From CADEED01 sp043747835 (GTDB lineage Bacteria; Pseudomonadota; Gammaproteobacteria; Steroidobacterales; Steroidobacteraceae), in contig JAYTOK010000032.1 of NCBI GenBank assembly GCA_043747835.1, positions 119,981 to 183,980 on the forward strand: DNA of 64,000 bases, in the 5' to 3' direction. The position numbers and the translations under genes were made by a program. Of the stretch, positions 25,741-34,886 are shown piece by piece. Numbering within the stretch: position 1 is the stretch's first letter; every line of letters begins with the position of its first letter. Under the pieces are notes generated by a model, which saw only the letters and a list, made by a program, of their open reading frames with translations, did no database searches and was not told the origin of the DNA.

Positions 25741-26718
25741 GTGAGCGATTTACCCGTCCCGGCCACGCCGGCCGCCGAAGTCGTCGAGATTCCGCCGCCG
25801 CTGACCCTGGTCTGCGCGAGCTGCGGCGCGTCGCTGTCGGGCGAGTACTGCGCGGTCTGCGGCCAGCGGCACGAGCCGCACATCCACTCGATGTCGCATT
25901 TCGCGGGCGAGGCGTTCGAAAGCATCACGCACGCGGATTCGCGGCTGTGGCGCACGCTGTGGTACCTGCTCGCGAAGCCCGGACGCCTGACGCGCGAGTT
26001 CTTCGACGGCAAGCGCGCGGGCTATCTACCGCCATTCCGGCTGTACCTGGTCATCAGTGTGGTGTTCTTCATCATCGGTCCGTCCGAGGATTCAAAGATC
26101 GCCATCAAGGATTCGGAGGCGCTCGAGCTCACCGAGTCTGGCGAGATCCGCGAGTCGGGCGGAGATGCACTGATCAACAGGAACAAGAGCGAAGGCCTCA
26201 ACACCATCAAGATCGAGGGTCTCGCGGCTTTCTGCCGTGAGTTCATCGATCTGCCGGATTCGGACAACGCGGCGCGCGACCACTTGCGCGACAACTGCCG
26301 CAAGGTCACGCAGGGCGACGGTCGCGAGCTCGGCCGAAATGTCCTGCACAACCTGCCGCGCGCGATGTTCGTGTTCCTGCCGGTCCTCGCGTTCGTGATG
26401 TGGCTGCTCTACTGGAAACCCAAGCGCTACTACGTCGAGCACCTGTTGTTCCTCGTTCACAACCACGCCTTCGTGTTCCTGGGATTTTCGATCCTGCTGG
26501 TGCTCGGCCGCATCCCGTACGTCGGTGACTGGATAGGCTGGGGCTGGGCGTTGGGCCTGCTCTACATGCTCTGGTATCTCTACCGCGCGCAGCGCGTCGT
26601 GTATGGCCAGAGCCGCGGAATCACAGTCTCGAAGTACGCATTCCTGCTGCTGACTTACGTCGCGACCGCGATGATGATGTTCATCTTCACCCTGCTCTAC
26701 GCGGCGATGACTTTGTGA
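25741..26718 (+). CDS. DUF3667-family membrane protein
   Basis: 325 aa. A zinc-ribbon-like pair, CASCGASLSGEYCAVCG, stands near residue 27, followed by a soluble stretch and HSMSHFAGEAFESI, then PGRLTREFFDGKRAGYLPPF, the hallmark of DUF3667, and five or so membrane helices (YLVISVVFFIIG, FVFLPVLAFVMWLLY, and further). A hydrophilic insert lies between helices 1 and 2. Function unknown. GTG start, 11 bases after fadE, so probably transcribed with it. Confidence 0.82.
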   Translation: MSDLPVPATPAAEVVEIPPPLTLVCASCGASLSGEYCAVCGQRHEPHIHSMSHFAGEAFESITHADSRLWRTLWYLLAKPGRLTREFFDGKRAGYLPPFRLYLVISVVFFIIGPSEDSKIAIKDSEALELTESGEIRESGGDALINRNKSEGLNTIKIEGLAAFCREFIDLPDSDNAARDHLRDNCRKVTQGDGRELGRNVLHNLPRAMFVFLPVLAFVMWLLYWKPKRYYVEHLLFLVHNHAFVFLGFSILLVLGRIPYVGDWIGWGWALGLLYMLWYLYRAQRVVYGQSRGITVSKYAFLLLTYVATAMMMFIFTLLYAAMTL

Positions 26719-26731
26719 AGCCGCGACGCGG

Positions 26732-28006
26732 ATGACCGCTTCCCGCGCCATCCTGCACGTCGACATGGACGCCTTCTACGCGTCCGTCGAGCAGCGCGAC
26801 GATCCGCGGCTGCGCGGCCAGCCCGTCATCGTCGGCGGCACGAGCAATCGCGGCGTCGTCGCCGCCGCGAGTTATGAAGTGCGGAAGTTCGGCGTGCGCT
26901 CGGCGATGCCGATCCGCGAAGCGCTGCACCGCTGCCCGCACGCGATCTGCGTGCCGCCGCGCATGTCCGTCTACCGCGAGGTCTCGCACCAGGTCTTCGC
27001 GGTGTTCCACGAGTACACGCCCATCGTCGAGGGTCTGTCGCTCGACGAGGCTTTCCTCGACGTCACCGCGAGCCTCTCGCTCAAGGGCGATGCCGTGTCG
27101 ATCGCGCGCGCCATCAAGCAGCAGATCCTGGCGACCACGCGCGTCACCGCCTCCGTCGGCGTGGCTCCTAACAAGCTGGTCGCGAAGATCGCTTCCGATC
27201 TCGAGAAACCGGACGGCCTCACGGTCGTGGGGGCGCACAATCTGCGCGCAGTCCTCGACCCCCTCACGGTGCGCCGCCTGCCGGGGCTCGGCCGCAAGCT
27301 GGGCGAGCGGGCCTGCGCGGCGGGCGTGCGAACGCTCGGCGAGTTGCGCGTCGCCACGGATGCGGTGCTGTGGCCTATCTTCGGCCGCGATTCGCCGCGC
27401 ATGCGCGAACGGGCTGCGGGCGTCGACGACCGGCCCGTGATGTCGGAGTGGGACGAGAAGTCGATCAGCGCGGAGGAGACTTTTGCCGCCGATCTCGCGG
27501 ATCCCGCGCGAATGCGCGCGGAAGTCCTGCGGCTGGCCGATCGCGCGAGCCAGCGCATGCGCGCGCAGAACCTCGCCGCGGGCTGCGTGCAGGTCAAGAT
27601 CCGTCGCGGCGACTTCACGACGTTCACGCGACAGAAGCGCTTCGAGCCTTCGACGACGGATTCGCGGACGATCGCCGGCATCGCCGGCGACTTGTTGACC
27701 GCGTGGCTCGCAGAGCAACCGCGCGCCAAGGTGCGATTGTTAGGCGTGGGCGTGAACCACCTGCACGCCGCCGACCAGATGGATCTCTTCGCGAGCCCGA
27801 CGGCCGCGGCAGGCGCGTCGCCGGTGGCCGGCGCGCTCGACTCGACGGTCGACCGGATCCGGGAGCGATTCGGGAACATGGCCGTCCGGCGCGGCAGCGC
27901 GCTGCCGGTGGCGCGGGGCCTCGACGAAGCGGGTGAGGCCCTGTCCGAGGACTCCCCCGGCAGGCGCCGGGTCGGCGACTCTCCTACATCGCCGGTCCGG
28001 AAGTAG
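26732..28006 (+). CDS. dinB: DNA polymerase IV (Y family)
   Basis: 424 aa error-prone lesion-bypass polymerase. HVDMDAFYASVEQRD carries the first catalytic Asp, LSLDEAFLDVT the Asp-Glu pair, SVGVAPNKLVAKIASDLEKP follows, and the clamp-binding motif QMDLF is near residue 349. About 65 residues follow the clamp motif, longer than E. coli DinB, and are Ser/Pro/Arg-rich. No LexA-type operator is seen upstream; the gene starts 13 bases after the DUF3667 stop, so it may be read from the fadE side. Confidence 0.95.
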   Translation: MTASRAILHVDMDAFYASVEQRDDPRLRGQPVIVGGTSNRGVVAAASYEVRKFGVRSAMPIREALHRCPHAICVPPRMSVYREVSHQVFAVFHEYTPIVEGLSLDEAFLDVTASLSLKGDAVSIARAIKQQILATTRVTASVGVAPNKLVAKIASDLEKPDGLTVVGAHNLRAVLDPLTVRRLPGLGRKLGERACAAGVRTLGELRVATDAVLWPIFGRDSPRMRERAAGVDDRPVMSEWDEKSISAEETFAADLADPARMRAEVLRLADRASQRMRAQNLAAGCVQVKIRRGDFTTFTRQKRFEPSTTDSRTIAGIAGDLLTAWLAEQPRAKVRLLGVGVNHLHAADQMDLFASPTAAAGASPVAGALDSTVDRIRERFGNMAVRRGSALPVARGLDEAGEALSEDSPGRRRVGDSPTSPVRK

Positions 28007-28099
28007 GCTGACCGATCGGGACCACTTCTAACCCGTGTAGTATCTCCAGCCCGTTTAACCGGTGCCTCACACAGAGAACTAGGGCCGTTAGCCCTGCCC

Positions 28100-29758
28100 A
28101 TGTACGCCCCATTTTTCGGCCTCAACGAGAAGCCCTTCTCGATCACGCCCGACCCGCGCTACCTGTTCCTCTCGGAGCGGCATGCGGAGGCGTTGGCGCA
28201 CCTGGTGTACGGCATCAACGAGGCCGGCGGCTTCATCCAGTTGACCGGCGAGGTGGGCACGGGCAAGACGACCGTGGTGCGCTCCCTGCTGACGCAGGCG
28301 CCGAAGCACGCGGAAATCGCGCTGATCCTGAATCCGCGCATGACGCCGCCCGAGTTCCTGCTCGCGATCTGCGAGGAGCTCGGCATCGCGGTGGAACAGA
28401 AGTCCGAAGGCAGCCTCAAGGATCTCGTCGACCTGCTGAGCTTTCACCTGCTGAAGGCGCACGCCGAGGGCAAGCGCATCGTGCTCGTCGTCGACGAAGC
28501 GCAGAACCTCGGGGCCGACGTGCTCGAGCAGGTGCGCCTGCTCACGAACCTCGAAACCGAAACGCAGAAGCTGCTGCAGATCATCCTGATCGGCCAGCCC
28601 GAGTTGCGCGACTTGTTAGGTCGCGTCGAGCTGCGCCAGCTCGCGCAGCGCATCACCGGGCGTTACCACCTCGATCCGCTCGAGAGCGAGGAAACTTCCG
28701 CGTATGTCCGCCACCGGCTGCGTGTCGCGGGTGCGACGCGCGAGATCTTCACGAGCGGCGCGTTGCGCGAAGTGCAGCGCCTGTCGGACGGCGTCCCCCG
28801 GCTCATCAACATCATCTGCGACCGGGCGCTGCTCGGCGCGTTCACGGAAGACCGGCACGTGGTGCGCTCGAACGTCGTGCGGCGCGCGGCCGGAGAAGTG
28901 TTCGGCAAGACTTTCCTGCCCGGCTGGATTCCGTGGGCGGGAGGCGCAACCGTCGGCGCCGTCGCGATCGCGAGTGCGCTGCTCGTGATGCCACGTTTCC
29001 TGAGTGACGATCCGGTGCGCGCCGCGCCCGTTCCGGTCGCGCAAGTCGCCGAATCGGTGGCCCCTTCCGAGCCGGCCGCGGTGGCCACCGCCGCCGCTCC
29101 CAGGACGGGCATGGCGCCCGGACTCGACAAACTACTCGCGCAGTACGGCGCCGAGACAGATCCCGACGACGCGTTCAACAAGTTGTTCGCCGTGTGGGGC
29201 CTGCGTTACATCGCCGGAAACGTGGACCCGTGCAGCCAGGCGCTGCGCGCGGGGCTCGAATGTTTCGCGCAGCGCGGCTCGCTGGCGCAGTTGCAATTGT
29301 TCAACCGGCCCGCCGTCCTCAATCTCGTCGACTTCACCGGCCGCTCCCACCAGGTCGTGCTGACCGCGCTGGACAACGAGCGCGCGCGCGTGGATCTGGG
29401 CGGCGCTCAGCGCGAGATCGGAATCGGCGATCTCACGCGCAGCTGGTTCGGCGATTACGTGATTTTGTGGAGACCCACCGCGGGCGGTTCCTCGCCTCTC
29501 GCGCTCGGCGCGCGCAGCGCGCGCGTGAAATGGCTGCGCGACAGTTTGCGGCGAGTGAACGGCCTGCCCGCGGAGGAAGGCGCCGGCGTGGTGTTCGATT
29601 CCGCGCTCGTCTCGATGGTCGAGGATTTCCAGCGCAAGCATCGCCTCGCGGTGGACGGCATCGCGGGAATCCAGACACAGGTTGCGATCGACGCCGCGCT
29701 CGCCGATTCCAAAACACCGTTCCTGCGCAAGGACGACCGCGGCGGAGCGGGGAGCTGA
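28100..29758 (+). CDS. gspA: GspA/ExeA-type ATPase of type II secretion
   Basis: 552 aa inner-membrane ATPase that, with GspB, helps place the secretin in the cell wall. Begins MYAPFFGLNEKPFSITPDPR, Walker A GEVGTGKTTV, Walker B IVLVVDEAQNL, sensor region to about residue 270, one transmembrane helix (WAGGATVGAVAIASALLVM), then a C39-peptidase-like periplasmic domain (WGLRYIAGNVDPCSQALRAG) and a C-terminal peptidoglycan-binding domain (FQRKHRLAVDGIAGIQTQVA). A small stem AGGGC-CGTTA-GCCCT stands just before the start. The gspC-M genes are not in this window. Confidence 0.93.
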   Translation: MYAPFFGLNEKPFSITPDPRYLFLSERHAEALAHLVYGINEAGGFIQLTGEVGTGKTTVVRSLLTQAPKHAEIALILNPRMTPPEFLLAICEELGIAVEQKSEGSLKDLVDLLSFHLLKAHAEGKRIVLVVDEAQNLGADVLEQVRLLTNLETETQKLLQIILIGQPELRDLLGRVELRQLAQRITGRYHLDPLESEETSAYVRHRLRVAGATREIFTSGALREVQRLSDGVPRLINIICDRALLGAFTEDRHVVRSNVVRRAAGEVFGKTFLPGWIPWAGGATVGAVAIASALLVMPRFLSDDPVRAAPVPVAQVAESVAPSEPAAVATAAAPRTGMAPGLDKLLAQYGAETDPDDAFNKLFAVWGLRYIAGNVDPCSQALRAGLECFAQRGSLAQLQLFNRPAVLNLVDFTGRSHQVVLTALDNERARVDLGGAQREIGIGDLTRSWFGDYVILWRPTAGGSSPLALGARSARVKWLRDSLRRVNGLPAEEGAGVVFDSALVSMVEDFQRKHRLAVDGIAGIQTQVAIDAALADSKTPFLRKDDRGGAGS

Positions 29759-29759
29759 G

Positions 29760-30440
29760 ATGTCTTTCATCCTCGATGCATTGAAGAAATCCGAAACCGA
29801 TCGCCAGCGGCAGTCCGCGCCCGCGTTGTTCGAAGTGAAGGTGGCGGCGCCGCGCCGCCGCTTCCCACTCTGGGCGATCGGCCTCGCCGCACTGCTGGGC
29901 GTCAACGTCGTCGTGCTCGCGTGGGTGTTGCTGCGCCAGCCTTCGGCGCAGTCTTCGGCCGCAGCCGCAGCCGCGACAAACTTGCCACCGAACGTTGTCT
30001 ACGTGCCGGCCGTGATGATGCCGCAGCCCGCACCGCTCGCCACTGCGCCACCCGAAGCCGGCGTGGTCGCTCCGAGCCTGGCGCCACCGCTCGCCGAAGA
30101 TCCCCTGCTGTCGAGCGACGAACCGTCGGTCCCGCCCGACTACGACGCGAACGATTACGCGCCGGCTGTTTCGCGCGAGGAGGCCACTGCATCGGCCCAA
30201 CGCCGCGCGGGATTTCTGCCGACGCGCGACGACGTGCTCGCCAAGGGCACCCAACTACCGGATCTGAAGCTGGACCTGCACGTTTACGCCGAGAACTCTG
30301 CAAAACGCTTCGTGTTCATCAACATGCGGAAGTTGCGCGAAGGCGAATCGCTGCCGGACGGCGTGCGCGTGGATGCGGTGACGCCGAGAGGAGTGGATCT
30401 GTCCTATCGAGGGACGCGGTTCACGCTCGAGGGAAACTGA
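29760..30440 (+). CDS. gspB: GspB/ExeB-type protein of type II secretion
   Basis: 226 aa, start MSFILDALKKSETDRQRQS typical of the family, one membrane helix (PLWAIGLAALLGVNVVVLAW), a Pro/Ala-rich periplasmic linker, and the C-terminal domain with LPDLKLDLHVYAENSAKRF and FINMRKLREGE that contacts the secretin. ATG begins two bases after the gspA TGA, so the pair is one transcription unit ending at the large inverted repeat. Confidence 0.93.
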   Translation: MSFILDALKKSETDRQRQSAPALFEVKVAAPRRRFPLWAIGLAALLGVNVVVLAWVLLRQPSAQSSAAAAAATNLPPNVVYVPAVMMPQPAPLATAPPEAGVVAPSLAPPLAEDPLLSSDEPSVPPDYDANDYAPAVSREEATASAQRRAGFLPTRDDVLAKGTQLPDLKLDLHVYAENSAKRFVFINMRKLREGESLPDGVRVDAVTPRGVDLSYRGTRFTLEGN

Positions 30441-30449
30441 GGCGCGCAT

Positions 30450-30542
30450 GGAGGCGCGGCTGCCATGAATGCGGCCACCGTCGCTGTCGGGCGGCCCGCC
30501 TGATGCTTCCGGTGGCCGCATTCATGGCAGCCGCGCCTCCAC
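30450..30542. repeat. 32-bp perfect inverted repeat at the gspB / rhodanese convergence
   Basis: Arms at 30450-30481 and 30511-30542 are exact reverse complements over 32 bases, with a 29-base loop that holds its own short GC palindrome. The element sits 9 bases after the gspB stop and 62 before the rhodanese stop. It can fold into a very stable hairpin on either strand, so termination in both directions is likely. The arms begin TGGAGGCGCGG and contain CATGAATGC. No inserted gene is present. Confidence 0.85.
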
Positions 30543-30604
30543 CCACCTTCAGCGTACGACGAGCGCAAGCCCGAGCGTTGCGGGCTTCGGACGGAGACCG
30601 CGCG

Positions 30605-31048
30605 TCAGCGTGATTCGCTGGGACCGGATTCGGAGCGCTCGACCGGACGCTTCGCGGCTTCCCACGCGAGATAGTCACCCTCGAGATGCAGTAGTTTGAT
30701 GAAGCCCGCCTTGCGAAGAACATCTTCCGCGAGCTGCGAGCGGCGGCCGCTGCGGCAGTAGAGCACGACGGGTGTATCGCGCAACGCGGCGAGTTCATCG
30801 AGACGCGCCGGAAGCTCGTCGTGGGAGACGTTGCGCGCGCCGGGAACGTGGCCGGCGGCGAACTCGGTCGCGGTGCGTACATCGAGCACAACCACGCCGG
30901 ACTGCTTTTCATCGAGTTTCGCCAGCAGTTCGGCCTGGCTGATCAGCGGTACCTTGTCGGTGGGTTGCGTGGGTTCGGCGGCGCCGGCCGGCATGGCGCC
31001 GGCGGCGGCGAACAGCAGATTCGCTAACAACATCGTTCGGCGATTCAT
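30605..31048 (-). CDS. Periplasmic rhodanese-like sulfurtransferase
   Basis: 147 aa with signal peptide MNRRTMLLANLLFAAAGAMPAGA. One rhodanese domain: VVVLDVRTATEFAAGHVPGA, then the active-site loop LYCRSGRRS with the catalytic Cys. A textbook AGGAGG lies six bases before the ATG. Exported single-domain rhodaneses move sulfane sulfur or sense oxidants; the partner is unknown. Last gene of a three-gene minus-strand group, 14 bases after the acetyltransferase gene. Confidence 0.88.
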   Translation of the reverse strand: MNRRTMLLANLLFAAAGAMPAGAAEPTQPTDKVPLISQAELLAKLDEKQSGVVVLDVRTATEFAAGHVPGARNVSHDELPARLDELAALRDTPVVLYCRSGRRSQLAEDVLRKAGFIKLLHLEGDYLAWEAAKRPVERSESGPSESR

Positions 31049-31062
31049 CGGAACCTCCTGGG

Positions 31063-31551
31063 TCAATGTTCGGCCGCGAGCTTTGCGATTTCGGCGCTCG
31101 TCAGCCGATGGACGATCCATTCCTTCATCTGGCGCGCGCCGAGCGTCTGATAGAAGCCGAGCGCGGGTTCGTTCCAGTCGAGCACGGCCCACTCCATTCG
31201 ACCGCAGTCGCGAGCTTGCGCGATGCGCGCGAGTTCGCGCAGCAGCGCGCGACCGATACCGTGCGCGCGGTGCGCGGGCCGCACGAACAGGTCCTCGAGA
31301 TACAGTCCCTGCTTCGCCACGAACGTCGAGAAGTTGAAGAAGTACAACGCGAACCCCGCGGGCTCACCGTCCCATTCGGCGATGAGCACGCGGATCACGG
31401 GATTCGGCGCGTCGAGCTCGCGCCGAAAATCCGCGGGCGTGCCCTTCGCCTCGGGCAGCAGTTTTTCGTAGTCGGCGAGTTCGCGTACGAGCGCCGTGAT
31501 GATCTCGGCGTCGGCGCCGGATCCGGCGCGGACCTTGAGTTGCTTCGTCAT
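31063..31551 (-). CDS. GNAT acetyltransferase, spermidine/spermine-type
   Basis: 162 aa. The acetyl-CoA loop reads LFVRPAHRAHGIGRALLREL, preceded by FALYFFNFSTFVAKQGLYLEDL and followed by RMEWAVLDWNEPALGFYQTLGA, which is the SSAT/diamine acetyltransferase pattern. The substrate is probably a polyamine or related amine, by family only. Its start overlaps the stop of the upstream secreted-protein gene by four bases. Confidence 0.87.
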   Translation of the reverse strand: MTKQLKVRAGSGADAEIITALVRELADYEKLLPEAKGTPADFRRELDAPNPVIRVLIAEWDGEPAGFALYFFNFSTFVAKQGLYLEDLFVRPAHRAHGIGRALLRELARIAQARDCGRMEWAVLDWNEPALGFYQTLGARQMKEWIVHRLTSAEIAKLAAEH

Positions 31552-32477
31552 TCGGCGATGTACCAGCGGTTGTCCTTGTCACGCTCGAGCACCCAGCGCT
31601 CGTATGGCAGCCCCTGGCCGCTCACGTCGAAGATGGCGCGCGCGCCGCCCAGGTCGTAGCGCGGCGTCAGCTCCTGCACGATGCGCAGCGTCGTGATCAT
31701 CGTCTCGCGCATGCTCTCGTTGTTGGTGCACGCCGTCACGAGCGTCTTGCGCGCGCTGCGCGAGGTGGCCCGGTTGAAGTTCGGGCTCATGAATTCGTCG
31801 TAGTACTCCTGACAGTTGCCCGCGGCGATCGCAGCTTCGGCCCGCGCGAGCATCTCGCTGATGCCGGGCGCCAGCGGCTGCCTGGCCGGCGCCGTGGCGA
31901 CTGCGCCACCCGGCGCGGCGGCGGGAGCCGCACCCGGCGCGGCACGCCCTTCCAGCAGATCGTCGATCTGCGCCTCGATCTCGGTCGGGATCGCGGCCTT
32001 CCACAACGCGCCGTACTGCATGAGACCCACTGTCACGGCCACCTTGACCGCCCCGCGATCCTTGGGAGGAATGCCGAAGCCCATCAGATAGACGACCTTG
32101 TCGCTGGGGATGGCGGCCAGCCAGTCGAACTTCTGGAATTGGCGGGCGCGCAGCCGCAGCCGATCCGAGAGCGCGGCGTAAAAACGCACCGCCGTCATGC
32201 TTTCGAGATCGGCCAGGGAGCGGCCGGGACCGAACAATCGCGACCGGTAAGTGTTGTCGCTGCGCGAGGCTTCGGCCCGCAGCAGCGTCAGGAGGCGGCC
32301 ACGCAGTTTCTCGAGCTCGTCCGGGTGGATTTCCTGGGCGATGGCTTGCGCGTTGCCGCTCCCCACGGCGGCAATGAAGGCCTCCGCGCCCTTCTCTTGT
32401 GCATTGCTGGGGCCCGCGGCCCAAGCGGTGGTGCCAGCGCAGGCCAGCAAGGCGAAAAAGGCGATTCTCAGGGCCAT
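31548..32477 (-). CDS. Hypothetical secreted protein
   Basis: 309 aa with a signal peptide (MALRIAFFALLACAGTTAWA). The mature part has a helical region (residues 25-100), a beta-rich segment (DKVVYLMGFGIPPKDRGAVK), an Ala/Pro-rich linker at about 195-220 and a C-terminal domain with two Cys (NCQEYYDEFMSP, VTACTNN) ending in PYERWVLERDKDNRWYIAE. No family recognised. The open frame continues far upstream on this strand, but only this part carries a signal peptide and sits in a gene gap; the rest is shadow of the TonB gene. Confidence 0.7.
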   Translation of the reverse strand: MALRIAFFALLACAGTTAWAAGPSNAQEKGAEAFIAAVGSGNAQAIAQEIHPDELEKLRGRLLTLLRAEASRSDNTYRSRLFGPGRSLADLESMTAVRFYAALSDRLRLRARQFQKFDWLAAIPSDKVVYLMGFGIPPKDRGAVKVAVTVGLMQYGALWKAAIPTEIEAQIDDLLEGRAAPGAAPAAAPGGAVATAPARQPLAPGISEMLARAEAAIAAGNCQEYYDEFMSPNFNRATSRSARKTLVTACTNNESMRETMITTLRIVQELTPRYDLGGARAIFDVSGQGLPYERWVLERDKDNRWYIAE

Positions 32478-32714
32478 TTGACACTCCAATGCCATGCGGG
32501 CGGCGGGATCATACCCGGGCGGCCGAGTCACTCCCCAACTGTGAAAGTCGTCCCGGTACCGGACAAATTCGCCGGGACGCAGTTCACGGATTGCTGGCGT
32601 GCAGAGTGCGTCTGCGGCCTTCCCCGATAAACTGACATATCTTGTTAAAGTGCCCTTGCGTGCCTTTTTTCCGCGGTTTTCGTTCGTTCTCTTCGGGGTC
32701 GTGCCACCGTCGTC

Positions 32715-34883
32715 ATGCTGCCTCAGTCGCAATTCGATTCGCCAATGTTCACCGACGCCCCCGCGCCAGTGGCGATCGCCGCGTTGACTCAGGATCGCGC
32801 GCTCATCGGCCTTCTCCGTAGCACGATCGATCCCACGCACGACCTCATCCTCGTCACTTCCGAAGGCGAACTCGCGCCACACCTGAACAGCCGACGCGTC
32901 TCCGCGGCGTTGCTCGACAGCATGTTCATCGAAGGCGATCTCGGCGCGATGGCCGAACGCATGCGCACGACCTGGCCCGATCTCGTGCTGGTCGTCGTGG
33001 GCACCGCGGAAGAACAGTCGAAGGTCGCATCGCAGATCACCTCGGGCGTCGTCTATCGATTCCTGCATCGCCCCGTCTCCGCGCCGCGCGTGCGCCTGTT
33101 CGTCGAGGCGGCGCTGCGCCGCCATGAAGTCGAGAACGTCGAGCGTACGCTCGAGACGCAGCGTCCCGATTTCTCCAGGCTCGAACCGCAGAAGACGGAC
33201 TCGTCGCGCGATCCGGCCAACAGGATCAAACTGGGCGCCGCGCTCGGCGTCGTCGGGCTGATCCTCGTCGCCGGCGCCTCGTATCTGCTGTCCTCGAATG
33301 ACACCGGTAGCGAGACCACGGCGCAGGTAGTTAGCGAGCCGGCCGCGCAAGTCGCGCCTGCCGCGAGCGAAGACACATCCCCTCCCGAGCAGCCGGCTCC
33401 GGCCACGGCGGCGCCCGCGACTTCGGCCACGACGGCACCCACAACTCCGTCGGTCGCACCGGCGCCTCCGCCACGGGCCACGACTCCGGAAGAGAAGCCG
33501 CTGACGGCGCGCACCGCGCCCGCCCCGGCGGAGCCCGCCCCCGGCGCTCCATCGATGAAAGTCACGGAGATTCCGGTCGAGGTCGCCCCGCAGACACCGC
33601 CACCCGCGCCCGCGCTCACGCACGAACAGATGCTGCGCGCGCAACTCGCGCAGGCGGAATCCGCATTGCAGCGCGGGGAGCTCGCCTCGCCTCCCGGCCG
33701 CAACGCCGTCGATCTGTTCCGCGGGGCACTCGAGCTCGATCCCGGCAACACGCTCGCGAACGGCGGTCTCGTGCGCGTGGCTGATCGGCTGTTGAGCGCG
33801 GCGGAACGCGCGCTCACCGGCGGCAACGCGGTCGACGCGAAGAAGATGGTGGACGTCGCCGAGCAACTCACGCCGGCCACGGCGCGCGGCGCGTTCCTCA
33901 TGATGCAGATCGAGATGGAACGGGAGCGCGCGGTGCTCACGCAGCGCCGCGACACGGACGCCTCCGACAAATCCGAGAAGGGCGCGACGTACCTGCGCCT
34001 CGCGAACACGCGACTGCGCAGCGGCGCGCTCATCGAACCCGCGGAAGACAATGCGCGGTTTTACCTGGAAGCCGCGCGCCAGATCGTGCCCGAGGATCCG
34101 GCGCTGGCCGAGATCTCGCGTGGTCTGCAAAGAGAGATGCTGTCGCGCGCATCCACGGCCGCCTTGGCCGGCAACCCGGCGGACACCGAGCGCTGGCTCG
34201 CGAACGCCGATGGCGCCGGCGCGGCGCGCTCGGACATGGCGAACATCCGTCGTTCGCTGCAGGACCGATTGATCGGCACGCGCGCGGACAAGATGGGCGG
34301 ACTCGCGCAGTCCTTCACGACCGCCCTCACCAACAATCAGTTGCTGCAGCCCGAGAACACGAGCGCGAAGGCGTATTTCCTGCAGCTGATCAACACCGAT
34401 TCCGGCAATCCCATCGTCGCGACGGCGCGCCAGGGACTGGGTGCTGCGTATCTGCGCGAGATGCGTTCCGCGCTCGGCCGCAACGATCTCGGTGCCGCCG
34501 ATGCCTGGCTGCTCGAAGCGCGCACGGTCGGCTTCACGAGCGGCGATCTCGATGCCGCGGAGAAGGATCTCGGTGCGACGCGTCAGCGCCTCGCGCAGCA
34601 GTCTTCGGTCGTCGGGGCGAACTCGCTCGAGCGTACCGAATACGTCGAGCCCAAATTTCCGGCGGCGTCGCGCTATCGCGGCTTCGAAGGCTGGGTGGAA
34701 CTCGAATTCACGGTGCGCGCCGACGGCTCGACCGCCGACGTGGTCGTGACCAACTCGAATCCGCGCCGCACGTTCGACGCCGCGGCACGCAAGGCGATCG
34801 AGCAATGGCGTTACAAGCCCGTGACGCGCGACGGCAAAGCCGTCGATCAGCGCGCTGCCGTCCGCATCCGGTTCTCGGATTGA
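32715..34883 (+). CDS. Receiver-like / TonB C-terminal fusion protein
   Basis: 722 aa. Residues 10-135 look like a response-regulator receiver (VAIAALTQDRALIGLL; AALLDSMF with a possible phospho-acceptor Asp; VYRFLHRPVSAPRVRLFVEA where Lys-Pro becomes Arg-Pro). Then a transmembrane helix about 173-193, a Pro/Thr/Ala-rich linker to about 305, a helical repeat region (about 310-635), and a TonB C-terminal domain (EPKFPAASRYRGFEGWVELE, IEQWRYKP). It thus joins a cytoplasmic signalling fold to a periplasmic TonB end. It has no ExbB/ExbD neighbours. First of three closely packed genes; the start codon has no clear ribosome-binding site. Confidence 0.8.
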   Translation: MLPQSQFDSPMFTDAPAPVAIAALTQDRALIGLLRSTIDPTHDLILVTSEGELAPHLNSRRVSAALLDSMFIEGDLGAMAERMRTTWPDLVLVVVGTAEEQSKVASQITSGVVYRFLHRPVSAPRVRLFVEAALRRHEVENVERTLETQRPDFSRLEPQKTDSSRDPANRIKLGAALGVVGLILVAGASYLLSSNDTGSETTAQVVSEPAAQVAPAASEDTSPPEQPAPATAAPATSATTAPTTPSVAPAPPPRATTPEEKPLTARTAPAPAEPAPGAPSMKVTEIPVEVAPQTPPPAPALTHEQMLRAQLAQAESALQRGELASPPGRNAVDLFRGALELDPGNTLANGGLVRVADRLLSAAERALTGGNAVDAKKMVDVAEQLTPATARGAFLMMQIEMERERAVLTQRRDTDASDKSEKGATYLRLANTRLRSGALIEPAEDNARFYLEAARQIVPEDPALAEISRGLQREMLSRASTAALAGNPADTERWLANADGAGAARSDMANIRRSLQDRLIGTRADKMGGLAQSFTTALTNNQLLQPENTSAKAYFLQLINTDSGNPIVATARQGLGAAYLREMRSALGRNDLGAADAWLLEARTVGFTSGDLDAAEKDLGATRQRLAQQSSVVGANSLERTEYVEPKFPAASRYRGFEGWVELEFTVRADGSTADVVVTNSNPRRTFDAAARKAIEQWRYKPVTRDGKAVDQRAAVRIRFSD

Positions 34884-34886
34884 TCG

